From Deltaproteobacteria bacterium (GTDB taxonomy: Bacteria; Desulfobacterota; Syntrophia; Syntrophales; Smithellaceae), in the NCBI GenBank assembly GCA_009668925.1, contig SBEK01000015.1, positions 1 through 33,899 on the forward strand: a stretch of DNA of 33,899 nt, given 5' to 3'. Position numbers and translations under genes: made by a program. Below the pieces are notes generated by a model, which saw nothing but the letters and a program-made list of their open reading frames with translations, was not told the origin of the DNA and did not search any database. Every line of letters starts with the position of its first letter. The first letter of the stretch is position 1. Below, piece by piece: positions 1 to 7,766 of the stretch.

Positions 1-2
1 CC

Positions 3-665
3 GCCATCGGCGTATTCGGCTATGACGGCGTGCTGGCCACGCTCACCACGCTCGTCGGCAGCGTGAATTCCGGCCGCATCCTCTGCGCCTACCTGCGGGG
101 CACCCGCAGCCCGGCCTATGAGCTGGGAGCGGCAATGGCGGCGGTCATGGCTTTTGAGGAAGATCCCGCAAGGCCGCTCAACACCCTCGCGCTCACCGGC
201 ATTGCGGTCCCGGCGATCAGCCAACGCCTCAGCCGCACCGAGCAGGAATCTCTGCTCTATAACGGCGTGACGCCGATCGAAGTCGGACCCGGAGAAGTCG
301 CGCAGATCGTTCGCGCCGTATCCACCTATATCCACAATGCCTCGGGCATTGACGATATCGCGCTCCTGGATATCACCACAATCCGGACGCTCGACTATGT
401 CCGTAAGGCCTGCCGTGAGCGCATCGAACTGCGTTTCCCGCGCGAGAAGCTATCGAGCAAAACGGCGGACAAAGTCCGCGATCAGTTACTTGACGTGCTC
501 TATTTGCTGGAGGATCTGGAGATCGTTGAAGAGGTCGCCGCCAATGAGGACGGCCTGCTCGTGGAGCGCGACATCCAGGACCCGAACCGCCTGGATGCGA
601 AGATCCCGACGGACGTCGTAAACGGCCTCCACATCTTCGCCGCGCGGATTGATTTGCTGCTTTAA
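3..665 (+). CDS. Phage tail sheath protein, Mu gpL-like (5' partial)
   Basis: The reading frame is open from the window edge, so only the C-terminal 220 or so residues are seen; a GTG at 30 is internal, not the start. Sheath proteins polymerise around the tail tube and contract on infection. The visible part has the usual sheath C-terminal layout: a segment reading RPLNTLALTGIAVP, then an ILLDITTIRTLDYVRKACRERI-like stretch (helix with conserved Arg residues), and a final strand ending ARIDLLL. It is followed after 84 bases by the tube gene, the standard sheath-tube order of contractile phages, and the downstream order matches Mu. The call rests on sequence pattern plus this gene order. The start and N-terminal domains cannot be assessed. 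Confidence 0.85.
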   Translation, partial: AIGVFGYDGVLATLTTLVGSVNSGRILCAYLRGTRSPAYELGAAMAAVMAFEEDPARPLNTLALTGIAVPAISQRLSRTEQESLLYNGVTPIEVGPGEVAQIVRAVSTYIHNASGIDDIALLDITTIRTLDYVRKACRERIELRFPREKLSSKTADKVRDQLLDVLYLLEDLEIVEEVAANEDGLLVERDIQDPNRLDAKIPTDVVNGLHIFAARIDLLL

Positions 666-671
666 AAAAAT

Positions 672-728
672 GTGAATCGTGAAATGTGAATTGTTCGGTT
701 GTTTCGCCTTTTACCTTTCACCATTCAC
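672..728. repeat. Intergenic inverted repeat with 7-base periodicity
   Basis: Arms 672-691 and 709-728 are inverted copies matching at 16 of 20 positions, with a 17-base loop. Each arm reads as successive heptamers of type GTGAAWN (GTGAATC, GTGAAAT, GTGAATT against GTGAATG, GTGAAAG, GTAAAAG), and two of the four mismatches fall at the seventh position. It fills the gap between the sheath stop and the ribosome binding site of the tube gene. It could form a transcript stem-loop. A similar heptamer-built inverted repeat occurs at 24589-24671 in the chromosomal block. Confidence 0.6.
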
Positions 729-749
729 CAATTTGAGGAGGAATTTGCA

Positions 750-1103
750 ATGGAAGAATATATCGCCCAGATAGGCCTGGAAGTAAACGGCCAGACCATC
801 ACGGATTTTAAGTCGTTCTCGGAAGACCCGCGTGTGTTGCGCAAAGCGGTCAAATTGATGAGCAAAAGCGGCATCGTCGCCGTATTGCCGACGCTCGGCC
901 TGAAGCTGGATTATGTCGTGCCGAAGAATACCCCGGAATTCAATTTCGACAACGTGTCCGGCGGGACAATTACCATCGATCATTTAAACGGCACGCGCAT
1001 CCGCTATACCGGCGTCTCGACGCTGGAAATCGGCGAGGCCAAGTACGACGGCGAAAACGAATTGGTCAAAACCATCAGCTTCGCCGCCCAGAAGAGGGCC
1101 TAA
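750..1103 (+). CDS. Phage tail tube protein, Mu gpM-like
   Basis: A 117-residue protein expected to form the inner tube through which DNA passes, inside the sheath. The start is set at ATG 750 because GAGGAGG lies about 9 bases upstream; a longer frame from 699 would run through the repeat at 672-728 and has no such site. The sequence is beta-rich, starting with QIGLEVNGQTITDFKSF and later HLNGTRIRYTGVSTLEIGE, in keeping with tube folds. It sits between the sheath and the tail assembly chaperone, the fixed position of tube genes. The size fits the Mu M group (about 118 residues). Identity is inferred from position, size and pattern rather than a catalytic motif. Confidence 0.82.
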   Translation: MEEYIAQIGLEVNGQTITDFKSFSEDPRVLRKAVKLMSKSGIVAVLPTLGLKLDYVVPKNTPEFNFDNVSGGTITIDHLNGTRIRYTGVSTLEIGEAKYDGENELVKTISFAAQKRA

Positions 1104-1106
1104 GCC

Positions 1107-1445
1107 ATGACCGAAGCACGCACCTTGCCTGTCGGGGTTGAATATGGCGGCCAGATCCATCGCGAACTGGAAATAGGCCCGCGAAAGGTCAAGCATCTGC
1201 TGGCCGCAAGCGGGAGCGAACTGGTCGCCCAGAACAAAGACGCCTATGAAATATGCGTTCTGGCCGAGCAGATCATCAAGTTAGGCGCGATCCCCAAAGA
1301 GGAAATCACCGGCGCGCTGCTGCTGGAGATGGATGCCGATGATTTCGACGTGCTGACGGAGGCGGCTCAGAAGGTCCGGCAACGGACCGCCACCTTTCGA
1401 GGCGGCGCAGGAGACAAACAAGCGGGCGATTCTGGCCCTGCTTAA
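1107..1445 (+). CDS. Phage tail assembly chaperone, Mu gp41-like (zero-frame product)
   Basis: A 112-residue acidic/helical protein starting three bases after the tube stop. In this slot between the tube and tape measure genes, dsDNA phages encode a chaperone (lambda gpG/gpGT, Mu gp41/gp42) that binds the tape measure protein before tube polymerisation. The first ~95 residues have helical, charged composition (YEICVLAEQIIKLGAIPKEEI, then MDADDFDVLTEAAQKVRQR). The last 15 residues in this frame (RGGAGDKQAGDSGPA) are low-complexity and look non-native. An alternative frame takes over at the same place with a well-formed helical extension, so this entry is probably the shorter of two products. 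A GGCCTAAGCC region holds the start; no strong ribosome site is needed if translation is coupled to the tube gene. Confidence 0.8.
   Translation: MTEARTLPVGVEYGGQIHRELEIGPRKVKHLLAASGSELVAQNKDAYEICVLAEQIIKLGAIPKEEITGALLLEMDADDFDVLTEAAQKVRQRTATFRGGAGDKQAGDSGPA
1395..1400 (+). other. Candidate +1 ribosomal frameshift site TTT CGA
   Basis: In the chaperone frame the codons read ACC TTT CGA GGC. Peptidyl-tRNA-Phe on TTT can re-pair perfectly with TTC one base downstream, and the next A-site codon CGA is often slow. The shift continues as GAG GCG GCG in the frame that is open from 1357 to 1566. The site is chosen on codon logic; no shift has been measured and other points between 1357 and 1445 remain possible. 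Confidence 0.45.
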
Positions 1446-1566
1446 ACTCGGATTTCGCTACAATGAAGTGCTGGAAATGCCAGAAGAGGCAGTGCTGGGC
1501 TGGTTAAAGGCCGCTCAACCGGTAAAGAATAGCGGCAAAAAGTACGTAGTCAGGAAAAAGAAATGA
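1399..1566 (+). CDS. Frameshift extension of tail assembly chaperone, Mu gp42/lambda T-like
   Basis: This frame (+1 relative to the chaperone) is open from 1357 to the TGA at 1564-1566 and lacks an ATG until late (about 1477), with no ribosome site in front. It encodes a helical segment EAAQETNKRAILALLKLG, then FRYNEVLEMPEEAVLGWL, and a basic end VRKKK. Its stop overlaps the tape measure ATG (ATGA), typical of a real gene junction. With a slip at 1395-1400 the fusion product would be about 152 residues. By analogy with lambda G/GT and Mu 41/42, the long form would bind tape measure protein and the short form would coat it. The frame is seen directly; the frameshift is inference. Confidence 0.65.
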   Translation, partial: EAAQETNKRAILALLKLGFRYNEVLEMPEEAVLGWLKAAQPVKNSGKKYVVRKKK

Positions 1567-3263
1567 AGGACATGATCATCAATCTCATCTTGCGCGGATC
1601 GAACAGCGGCCTCAATGCGACGCTCTCGCAATCGGCCGGCCGGCTGCAACATTTCGGCGGCGTCGCGCGCCGTGAGTTTGAATCGATCAGGCGCTCGGCC
1701 GGATCTCTCCAAGGAAAGCTTGCCGCGATGGGCGTGTCCTTCGGCGCGGTTATACTGATTAAGCAGTCTGCCGAGCTCGATCGAGGTCTCACCCGCATAG
1801 GCCAGACCGCGAGCGAATCGCGCGTTAATGTACTCGGATTGCGTCAAGAGTTTTTCCGGATGTCGAAGGAAACCGGCCAGTCCGTGGAAAACCTGAAGGC
1901 CGGCTTTGACAACGCTGTGCAGTCGGGGCTCAATTTCAAAGAGGCACTGCCGGTGACCGACGCGGTCAATAAGGCAATGGCCGTAACCGGCGCGCAGGCG
2001 GATCAGCTTACGGCCGGTCTGACCGTGGCGGCAACGGCGTTTCGCTTCGATCTCGCTCAGCCCGGCAGAGCGCTGGGGCTTCTGGATAGAATGACGGTAG
2101 CCGGACGCGCCGGGAATGCGGAGCTGGAAAATCTGTCCAACATATTCGCCCGCGTGGGTGTCAACGCCTCGCGCGCGGGCATGGGCTTCGATCAGACCCT
2201 GGGGTTTATCGAAGGCTTATCGTTGCTGGAGCGCCAGCCCGAGCGTCTGTCCACGCTGGCCGACAGCACCTTGCGGCTGTTTACGAATATTCAATACCTC
2301 TCGCGCGCGCAAAAGGTAACGGGAGTGAAATTCTTCGATAAGGAAGGCGGCAGGCGCGATCCGCTGGCCGTTCTGGCCGACATCAAGGCCAAGTACGACA
2401 AATTGAAAACCGCGCAGCAGAAAGAAATGTTCATGGGTGCGGCGTTTAAAGGAGCCGATCTGGACACCATCAAAGGATTGCAGGCCCTGTTTAACGGCGA
2501 CATGCTGAAGAAAGTAGGCGATATCACCAAAAGCATCAGCCAGGCTCCCGGTACGATCACGAAGGATTTGCCGCAGGCCATCAGCAACGCGGTCGATCAG
2601 ACGGGCCGTCTCAAAACGGAAATGCGCAAGGCGGCGGACGACTTTATTATGCCGTTAAACGACGGCATCCAAAAAGGCATCAAGAAATTACTCGATGCCA
2701 AGAAAGATGGCGGGCTGGAGCTGTCCGGAAAAGAAATCGCCGGCTATGGCGCAGCCGCATTGGGAATTGGCTATATGGGCTACCGCCTGGGCGGGAAAGC
2801 AGTAAAGGGTTTCCTGGGGAAGCTCGGCCGAACCGGCGCAGGTATCGCAGAGGGCAAGGCCATCGAATATGCCACAGGTGTGACGCCGGTCTTCGTGACG
2901 AACTGGCCGGGATCGGTATCCGATCCCATGAACCCGGCTGCCGGCAATGGCCCCAGGGCGGGAAGCAAAGCATTGTCACGGATAGGCAAAATTGCCGGCT
3001 GGGCCGGGCCGATCGGCGCCTTGGCTATGCTGGGCAATGACTATATCGAAGGCGGCGGGTCGATGGACGCTCTTTCAATGGGCATGATGGGCATGCCTGC
3101 CGTTTCCGAAATGACACAGATGCCCGAGGTCAAAAACGACATCAAGATCAGCGTCATGTTCGATCAATACGGGCGCGTCATCACGCAGACGGGCGATCGC
3201 AATACGAATATCACGGTTGATCTCAATCGCGGCACCTGGGCAGATCCGCTGGGGGCAAGGTAA
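1563..3263 (+). CDS. Phage tail tape measure protein, Mu gp42-position
   Basis: At 566 residues this is the longest protein of the tail block, as expected for the protein that sets tail length. Its start overlaps the stop of the frameshifted chaperone. Residues 1-60 are Ser/Arg-rich helix; residues about 70-320 carry the TP901-type core with phrases such as LTRIGQTASESRVNVLGLRQEF and GADLDTIKGLQALF. A Gly/Ala-rich hydrophobic stretch follows at about 385-430 (AGYGAAALGIGYMGYRLGG) and another near 475-490, which may be membrane-active at DNA ejection. It is short for a tape measure, implying a rather short tail. The C-terminus has beta character (NDIKISVMFDQYGRVITQ). The stop overlaps the next ATG by one base. 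Confidence 0.88.
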   Translation: MKDMIINLILRGSNSGLNATLSQSAGRLQHFGGVARREFESIRRSAGSLQGKLAAMGVSFGAVILIKQSAELDRGLTRIGQTASESRVNVLGLRQEFFRMSKETGQSVENLKAGFDNAVQSGLNFKEALPVTDAVNKAMAVTGAQADQLTAGLTVAATAFRFDLAQPGRALGLLDRMTVAGRAGNAELENLSNIFARVGVNASRAGMGFDQTLGFIEGLSLLERQPERLSTLADSTLRLFTNIQYLSRAQKVTGVKFFDKEGGRRDPLAVLADIKAKYDKLKTAQQKEMFMGAAFKGADLDTIKGLQALFNGDMLKKVGDITKSISQAPGTITKDLPQAISNAVDQTGRLKTEMRKAADDFIMPLNDGIQKGIKKLLDAKKDGGLELSGKEIAGYGAAALGIGYMGYRLGGKAVKGFLGKLGRTGAGIAEGKAIEYATGVTPVFVTNWPGSVSDPMNPAAGNGPRAGSKALSRIGKIAGWAGPIGALAMLGNDYIEGGGSMDALSMGMMGMPAVSEMTQMPEVKNDIKISVMFDQYGRVITQTGDRNTNITVDLNRGTWADPLGAR

Positions 3264-4564
3264 TGGCCGAGAAATTCAGTGCAATGATGCTCGAAACGGA
3301 CGAAGGGCTCCTCAATGACATCATCATCGAGTTTGAGGCCATCGACGACACGCTCGAAAAAGCGATCGCGCGCTATGATTATCCGTATGCCGACGGCGTC
3401 GATCTCGAAGACATGGGCGAAAAGGCCCACGTGATCCGGTTCCGCTGCTGGTTCTGGGACGAAGGCGCGCATCAGACCTACGACATGCATACACTGCTGC
3501 TGTCAAGCCTCGAAACCAAAGAGCTACTTGATTTTGTCCATCCGAAGTACGGACTTATGAAGGGGAAGATTGAATCCGTTGCCATTAATCACAGCGACGC
3601 GGTTCGAGCCGTAAGCCTCGACGTGACATTCATCGAGCAGATGCGCAAAGCCCTGACGGTCGATCTCGCCCAGAGCGTATTGTCCGAAACGGAAGAGGCT
3701 TATCAGGACGCCCAAGCACAGCAGCAATCGCTTTTGACGCTGGCGTTGGGCGGCATCCTGCCCGCCTCGGACATTGCGGCGCTCGGCGATACGCTCGCGG
3801 CGGCGGAGGGCATCCTGGAGCAAATGGAGGGTTATACGAGCTCCACGCGGGCGGCTGTGGCCGCTATTGAGAAGCACATCGCCACAGCGGAAGCTGCCGT
3901 GAGTGCGGTTGAAAGTCCGGTCAATTCCCTGCAGGCGACAATCCAATACAGTTTGAATTTGCCCGGCAGAATCCTGGGCAGGATCTCCGGCGCGGTGGAA
4001 AAGCTGGCCCGTCTGTCTGATTCGCTTTGGAATTACCCGAGCCAGTTCATCGCCAATCTGGACAACGCCATGACGGACATGCAGGAAAGCTTCGCGGATC
4101 TGGCCGACAGCGCATCTGCTCCGTCCGCTCGTGCTGCGGGTGCCGTCATGTCCGATCACCTTGCCCTGGCCTGCGCCCAGCGCCTGGCGTTGGAAGCGGC
4201 GGCGATTTATGCCGCCGATAATGACGCGGCGACGGGAGAGAGCGACCCGGATTATCAGATGATGACAATCAACGAACTGGAATCCACGCTCGCTGTGGTC
4301 CGGACGCGGCTTGCGGCGGCGGTGGAAATCGCCCGCGACATGGACACGCTTAAAATCATTTCCGCCGCGCTCCTCATGCAGGTGAACTCCGTGCGCCTCG
4401 AACGCGAGAAAATGATTTCCGTTGTTCTGGATAATCCGCTCCCGCTGCACCTGGTCTGCCTCAAATACGGTCTGCCTTACACGGACGCCGAGCGCCTGAT
4501 TCGCGTCAATCGCATCAGCCGCCCGAATTATACCGATGGCGAGGTGGCAGTTTATGCCCGATAA
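3263..4564 (+). CDS. DNA circulation / tail protein, Mu gpN-like
   Basis: A 433-residue protein with an N-terminal region (about 1-115) resembling the DNA circulation N domain of Mu gpN: short beta strands around LEDMGEKAHVIRFRCWFW and a segment LDFVHPKYGLMKGKIESV, reminiscent of the tail-hub pattern with a P-x-Y/W-G motif. The middle, about 130-300, is a long Ala/Glu-rich helical or coiled region. The C-terminal end VCLKYGLPYTDAERLIRVNRI recalls LysM-like or hub-binding tails of this family. Mu N is part of the baseplate/tail hub. The gene starts on the tape measure stop (TAATG) and overlaps the start of the next gene, so it belongs to the same coupled operon. Confidence 0.8.
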   Translation: MAEKFSAMMLETDEGLLNDIIIEFEAIDDTLEKAIARYDYPYADGVDLEDMGEKAHVIRFRCWFWDEGAHQTYDMHTLLLSSLETKELLDFVHPKYGLMKGKIESVAINHSDAVRAVSLDVTFIEQMRKALTVDLAQSVLSETEEAYQDAQAQQQSLLTLALGGILPASDIAALGDTLAAAEGILEQMEGYTSSTRAAVAAIEKHIATAEAAVSAVESPVNSLQATIQYSLNLPGRILGRISGAVEKLARLSDSLWNYPSQFIANLDNAMTDMQESFADLADSASAPSARAAGAVMSDHLALACAQRLALEAAAIYAADNDAATGESDPDYQMMTINELESTLAVVRTRLAAAVEIARDMDTLKIISAALLMQVNSVRLEREKMISVVLDNPLPLHLVCLKYGLPYTDAERLIRVNRISRPNYTDGEVAVYAR

Positions 4565-5630
4565 GGTTGAGCTATTTGTGGACAAGATGCGCATCGATCA
4601 TTTCCTAAGCTACAAGATCGACGCGGATCTGTACACTCCGGCGGACTGCTTCCGCCTGGAGCTGGCCAATCCGGAAGCGCCCGTCGTGGCCGGAAAACTT
4701 TGCGAATTGAAAATCAACGGCGATCTGGAGTTAACGGGCATTATCGATAAAGTCAGCCGCCGCGTGACAAGGAGTGAGCAGTCGCTGATCATCGAAGGCC
4801 GCGATCTCATGGGCCTGCTGCTTGATTTCCATTGTGAGCAGGCGCACTGGAAAACCGTGGAAGGCATGAAGCTGAAGGCGCTGGCCGAGATGCTGCTGGT
4901 TAATGTTCCGTTTATTCAGCGCAAGGAAATTGTCTACCAGGAAAATGTCGTCGGTAAGCTAAAGGGTAAGAAACATAGAGCCGACGCCGTAAATATTTGC
5001 GAGGTATTGGACACGGCCCAGAAAATCGGCCAGATCGAGGCGGGCATGACCATCTTCGAAGTGCTGAAAAACTATGCCTTGTCTCGCGGCCTGCTCTTCT
5101 ATTGCGAGCCGCAAGGAAGGCTGGTCTTCGGGCGGCCGCTCGCCAAAGGAGCGCCGGAATTCAATTTGAGGCTACTCAAAAACGGGGCCGGCAATAATGT
5201 GGTTGAATCCGATATCGTGACGGATATCTCGCGCCGCTATAGCAAGGTGCTGGTGGTCGGCCAACGCCAGGGGCACGAGGATGATTCGACGGCGGCGGAC
5301 GTCAATCTGCCGCCCGGCATCGCCCTGGACGCCGACTTCCCTTTTTACAAGCTCTACGTGGCCAAAGAGTGCAACGATAATGTGAGCCCCGCCATGCGGG
5401 CGCGCCTGATCATGGAAAAGCAGCGCCACGAAGGGCTGCAATACAACTACAGCACGGCCCGGCACAGCCAGGACCGGAAAAACTGGCGCATGAATGCATT
5501 TTGCCGGGTTATCGACGAGCCGCAGGGCATCGACGGCAATTTTCTCATTTACGGACGGACGTTTGAACTCAACAAACAAAGCGGCCCGATCACGCGCCTG
5601 CGCCTGGGCGCTCCGGGGCTGGTGATTTAA
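4554..5630 (+). CDS. Baseplate hub protein, Mu gp44/gpP-like
   Basis: A 358-residue hub protein; this family forms the trimeric ring that joins tube and spike (T4 gp27-like fold). The start is placed at ATG 4554 rather than ATG 4536 because GAGGTGG at 4541-4547 lies 6 bases upstream of it and nothing comparable precedes 4536. The beginning VELFVDKMRIDHFLSYKIDADL and the segment LTGIIDKVSRRVTRSEQSLIIEGRDLMGLL match the late-control/hub pattern. Residues after 220 contain SRRYSKVLVVGQRQG and a terminal beta region (GNFLIYGRTFELNKQSG). It overlaps the end of the gpN-like gene by 11 bases and shares its TAATG with the following gene. Confidence 0.82.
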   Translation: MPDKVELFVDKMRIDHFLSYKIDADLYTPADCFRLELANPEAPVVAGKLCELKINGDLELTGIIDKVSRRVTRSEQSLIIEGRDLMGLLLDFHCEQAHWKTVEGMKLKALAEMLLVNVPFIQRKEIVYQENVVGKLKGKKHRADAVNICEVLDTAQKIGQIEAGMTIFEVLKNYALSRGLLFYCEPQGRLVFGRPLAKGAPEFNLRLLKNGAGNNVVESDIVTDISRRYSKVLVVGQRQGHEDDSTAADVNLPPGIALDADFPFYKLYVAKECNDNVSPAMRARLIMEKQRHEGLQYNYSTARHSQDRKNWRMNAFCRVIDEPQGIDGNFLIYGRTFELNKQSGPITRLRLGAPGLVI

Positions 5631-6175
5631 TGATCAGAGGCATTGTCATATCGGTTTTGGAAGGTGTGATCAAGCGGCTGTCCGCATTGGGCCGCACGGG
5701 CGAAACCATCGCCAATCGCGAATATTTCCAGCATTGGGGCTTTACGTCCAGACCTTTACCCGGGGCGGAAGTGATCATCATTAACGAAGGCAATCATTAC
5801 CTGGCCATCGCCTCCGATGATCGCAGGTACCGCCTGGCCGTTGAAGAGGGGGAAGTCGCTCTCTATACGGACGAGGGAGACAAAATCCATCTGAAGCGCG
5901 ACAAAACGATCGAGATCGCGTGCGGCAACAAGATCACGATCACCGCTGCGGCAAGCTGCGACATAACCAGTCCGGCCGTGACGATCAATGCGCCGACCGG
6001 CTGTATTATCAACAGCCCATCCGTGCTCCTCGGCGGATCGTCCGGAACCATGCGCAAACTGGTGGATCAACGCATATTGACATGGTTGCGGAATCACACA
6101 CACCCGACCGGTCAACCTCCGGTGCAGGCGATCGTCGACGCCGACGTCAGCACATCAATTACGCAGGGGGGCTGA
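5630..6175 (+). CDS. Baseplate spike protein, Mu gp45-like
   Basis: 181 residues, the size of the Mu gp45 central spike that punctures the outer membrane. Residues 20-90 form an OB-like region (REYFQHWGFTSRPLPGAEVIII), then a repetitive beta-helix-like stretch at about 85-135 with alternating Lys/Ile/Thr strands (HLKRDKTIEIACGNKITI). Near the end, NHTHPTG places His156 and His158 two apart, the arrangement used by P2/Mu-type spikes to bind iron at the tip. The gene starts on the hub stop (TAATG) and ends on the next start (TGATG). The family call is strong on context and pattern; iron binding is inferred. Confidence 0.85.
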   Translation: MIRGIVISVLEGVIKRLSALGRTGETIANREYFQHWGFTSRPLPGAEVIIINEGNHYLAIASDDRRYRLAVEEGEVALYTDEGDKIHLKRDKTIEIACGNKITITAAASCDITSPAVTINAPTGCIINSPSVLLGGSSGTMRKLVDQRILTWLRNHTHPTGQPPVQAIVDADVSTSITQGG

Positions 6176-6549
6176 TGGATTTTGCAATCACGATAGAAGA
6201 TCAGACGGGACGCGGTCAAATGACCTTTGATAAGACCACGACGATCATGAACAATATCTATTTGTCTCTCATGGTCAAGCGCGGGTCGTTTTTTGCCAAT
6301 ACGGCCTTTGGGTCGCGGCTGCATCTGCTTGAGCAGAATAAAGATACCGCTCAGACCGCCCAGCGTGCGGTGGGCTATGCCAAAGAGGCGCTGCAATGGA
6401 TGATAGACGCGGGAAAGGCGCAAGCGGTGGCCGTTTATGCCCGGCGCGAAAGGCAGTTAAACGCTAATCGCCTGGCCCTGCTCATTGAAGTGACACCGAC
6501 CACGAGTGATCAGCCTGTCGCCTTTTCGGTCTTTATCAACGTGGTTTAA
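6175..6549 (+). CDS. Baseplate wedge protein, Mu gp46-like (gpW/gp25-like)
   Basis: 124 residues starting at ATG 6175, which overlaps the spike gene stop (TGATG) and is preceded by a run of G at 6165-6171 that can serve as ribosome site. A longer frame reaching back to 5920 lies inside the spike gene and is spurious. The protein contains MVKRGSFFANTAFGSRLHLL and a helix TAQRAVGYAKEALQWMIDAGKA, the gp46 pattern in which a small wedge protein sets the baseplate periphery. It is followed 20 bases later by the J-like gene, its constant partner in contractile phages. Confidence 0.85.
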   Translation: MDFAITIEDQTGRGQMTFDKTTTIMNNIYLSLMVKRGSFFANTAFGSRLHLLEQNKDTAQTAQRAVGYAKEALQWMIDAGKAQAVAVYARRERQLNANRLALLIEVTPTTSDQPVAFSVFINVV

Positions 6550-6569
6550 ATTGTCGTAAGGGGCAATAA

Positions 6570-7766
6570 ATGAACTTCCAAAAAGACTTTGACACCTTAT
6601 TCGCGGCCATCCTGACGGACTGGCAAAACCAGTTCCCGGAAGCGGACCTGTCCCAGGGCAGCCTGATCTCTATCAAGTCGGCGTGCCTGGCCTCCGCCCT
6701 CTGGGGAATTTACAAGTATCAGGACTGGATCGCGAGGCAGATTTTTCCGGACAGCGCCGAAACGAAATATCTTGAGCACCATGCCTGGACGCGAAACATT
6801 ACGCGCAATGTGGGAGAAACCGACGCCGAGCTGCTGGCCCGGCTGCTTGACGATATTCGCCGACCGCCCGCCGGCGGCAATCAATATGACTACATCAAGT
6901 GGGCGCTCGCCGTGAGCGGTGTGGCCAAAGCGTATTGTGTCCCGCTGGGCCAGGGCCTGGGCACAGTGGACGTGATCGTCGTGGCCGACGAGGATGTCAC
7001 AGGATCGGAGATCCCGAGCAATTCGGCCCGGATCGGCGTCAATACGTCCGTCGCGACGGGTAAACTCGTCGACTCCGGAGCGACGTTTTCCACGGCTCAT
7101 GCCGTCGCGGAGGGCGATATCGTGGAAAACCCGCTGCGCGGTACCCGGACAACGGTTACGGCCGTAGACAGTACGACGCAACTGGCGCTGGCGGATGACC
7201 TGTTTCTCTTTGCCGGCGAGCCGTATATCGTGCATTGCCAGACCGGAGTCAATACCACGGCCACGGCCAATAAGCTGATCGACTCCGCCGGCATATTCAC
7301 CGATGCAGGCTATACCGTTAAGCCCGGCGATGTCGTTGAAAACGTTACCGACGGCACCGAGACCACCGTGGTCACCGTGGACAGTGCAACCCAGCTTACG
7401 CTGGCCGACGACATATTCACGGCAACCGGCAAAACCTACGTCATTCGTGGCCTGGTGGGCCGCGTAAAGACATACATTGATCCGCTGCGGCCGGTAACTG
7501 CTTCTAAGGTGTCAATATTCGCGCCTACGCTGCTCAGCGTTGCCGTCACCATGACGGTCACCGGCATTGTAGACCGGACGGCGATTGCGGCGTCCATTAC
7601 GGCCTACCTGAATACCATGACGCCCGGCCAGACGCTCTATCTGGCCAAACTGATGCAGATCGCGATGGATGCTGGAGCCGTCAATGTAACGATTGCCGAT
7701 CCGGCGGCCGACGAATCGGCGACCACCTATCAAATGATCCGTCCGGGGGTGATCAGTGTCTCATAA
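6570..7766 (+). CDS. Baseplate J-like protein, Mu gp47-like, with inserted tandem repeat
   Basis: A 398-residue baseplate wedge protein with AAGGGG 6 bases before the ATG. Residues 1-150 are a typical J N-terminal half (TRNVGETDAELLARLLDDIRRPPAGGNQYDY, then VIVVADEDVTGSEIPS). The conserved continuation YIDPLRPVTASKVSIFAP appears only at about 302-320. Between them, residues about 156-293 hold two similar ~68-residue units (GVNT start, LVDS/LIDS, EGD/KPGD, VENP/VENV, VTAVDSTTQL/VTVDSATQL, LADDLF/LADDIF) that are not part of the core J fold. The C-terminal region is ordinary. The extra domains probably project from the baseplate surface. The stop overlaps the start of the next gene. Confidence 0.87.
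   Translation: MNFQKDFDTLFAAILTDWQNQFPEADLSQGSLISIKSACLASALWGIYKYQDWIARQIFPDSAETKYLEHHAWTRNITRNVGETDAELLARLLDDIRRPPAGGNQYDYIKWALAVSGVAKAYCVPLGQGLGTVDVIVVADEDVTGSEIPSNSARIGVNTSVATGKLVDSGATFSTAHAVAEGDIVENPLRGTRTTVTAVDSTTQLALADDLFLFAGEPYIVHCQTGVNTTATANKLIDSAGIFTDAGYTVKPGDVVENVTDGTETTVVTVDSATQLTLADDIFTATGKTYVIRGLVGRVKTYIDPLRPVTASKVSIFAPTLLSVAVTMTVTGIVDRTAIAASITAYLNTMTPGQTLYLAKLMQIAMDAGAVNVTIADPAADESATTYQMIRPGVISVS
7035..7448 (+). repeat. Two tandem ~68-residue repeats inside the J-like gene
   Basis: Unit 1 covers residues about 156-222 (7035-7235) and unit 2 about 226-293 (7245-7448). They share the skeleton GVNT, KLVDS/KLIDS, A-x-F/I-F, (E/P)GD-V-EN, TxTTV, VDS-TQL-LADD, followed by Y-I/V. The DNA copies have diverged, so the duplication is not recent. 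Units of this style turn up in phage structural proteins as small beta domains; the function here is unknown. Confidence 0.8.

Noticed and set aside
699..749. Earlier start for the tail tube gene
   Set aside because: Those codons run through the inverted repeat at 672-728; the ATG at 750 has a strong ribosome site.
3524..4594. A 356-residue minus-strand frame opposite the gpN-like gene
   Set aside because: Shadow frame of a tail gene in a one-direction operon, with an Arg/His-rich composition and no ribosome site.
5920..6174. Upstream extension of the gp46-like frame
   Set aside because: It lies inside the spike gene; the supported start is ATG 6175, on the spike stop.
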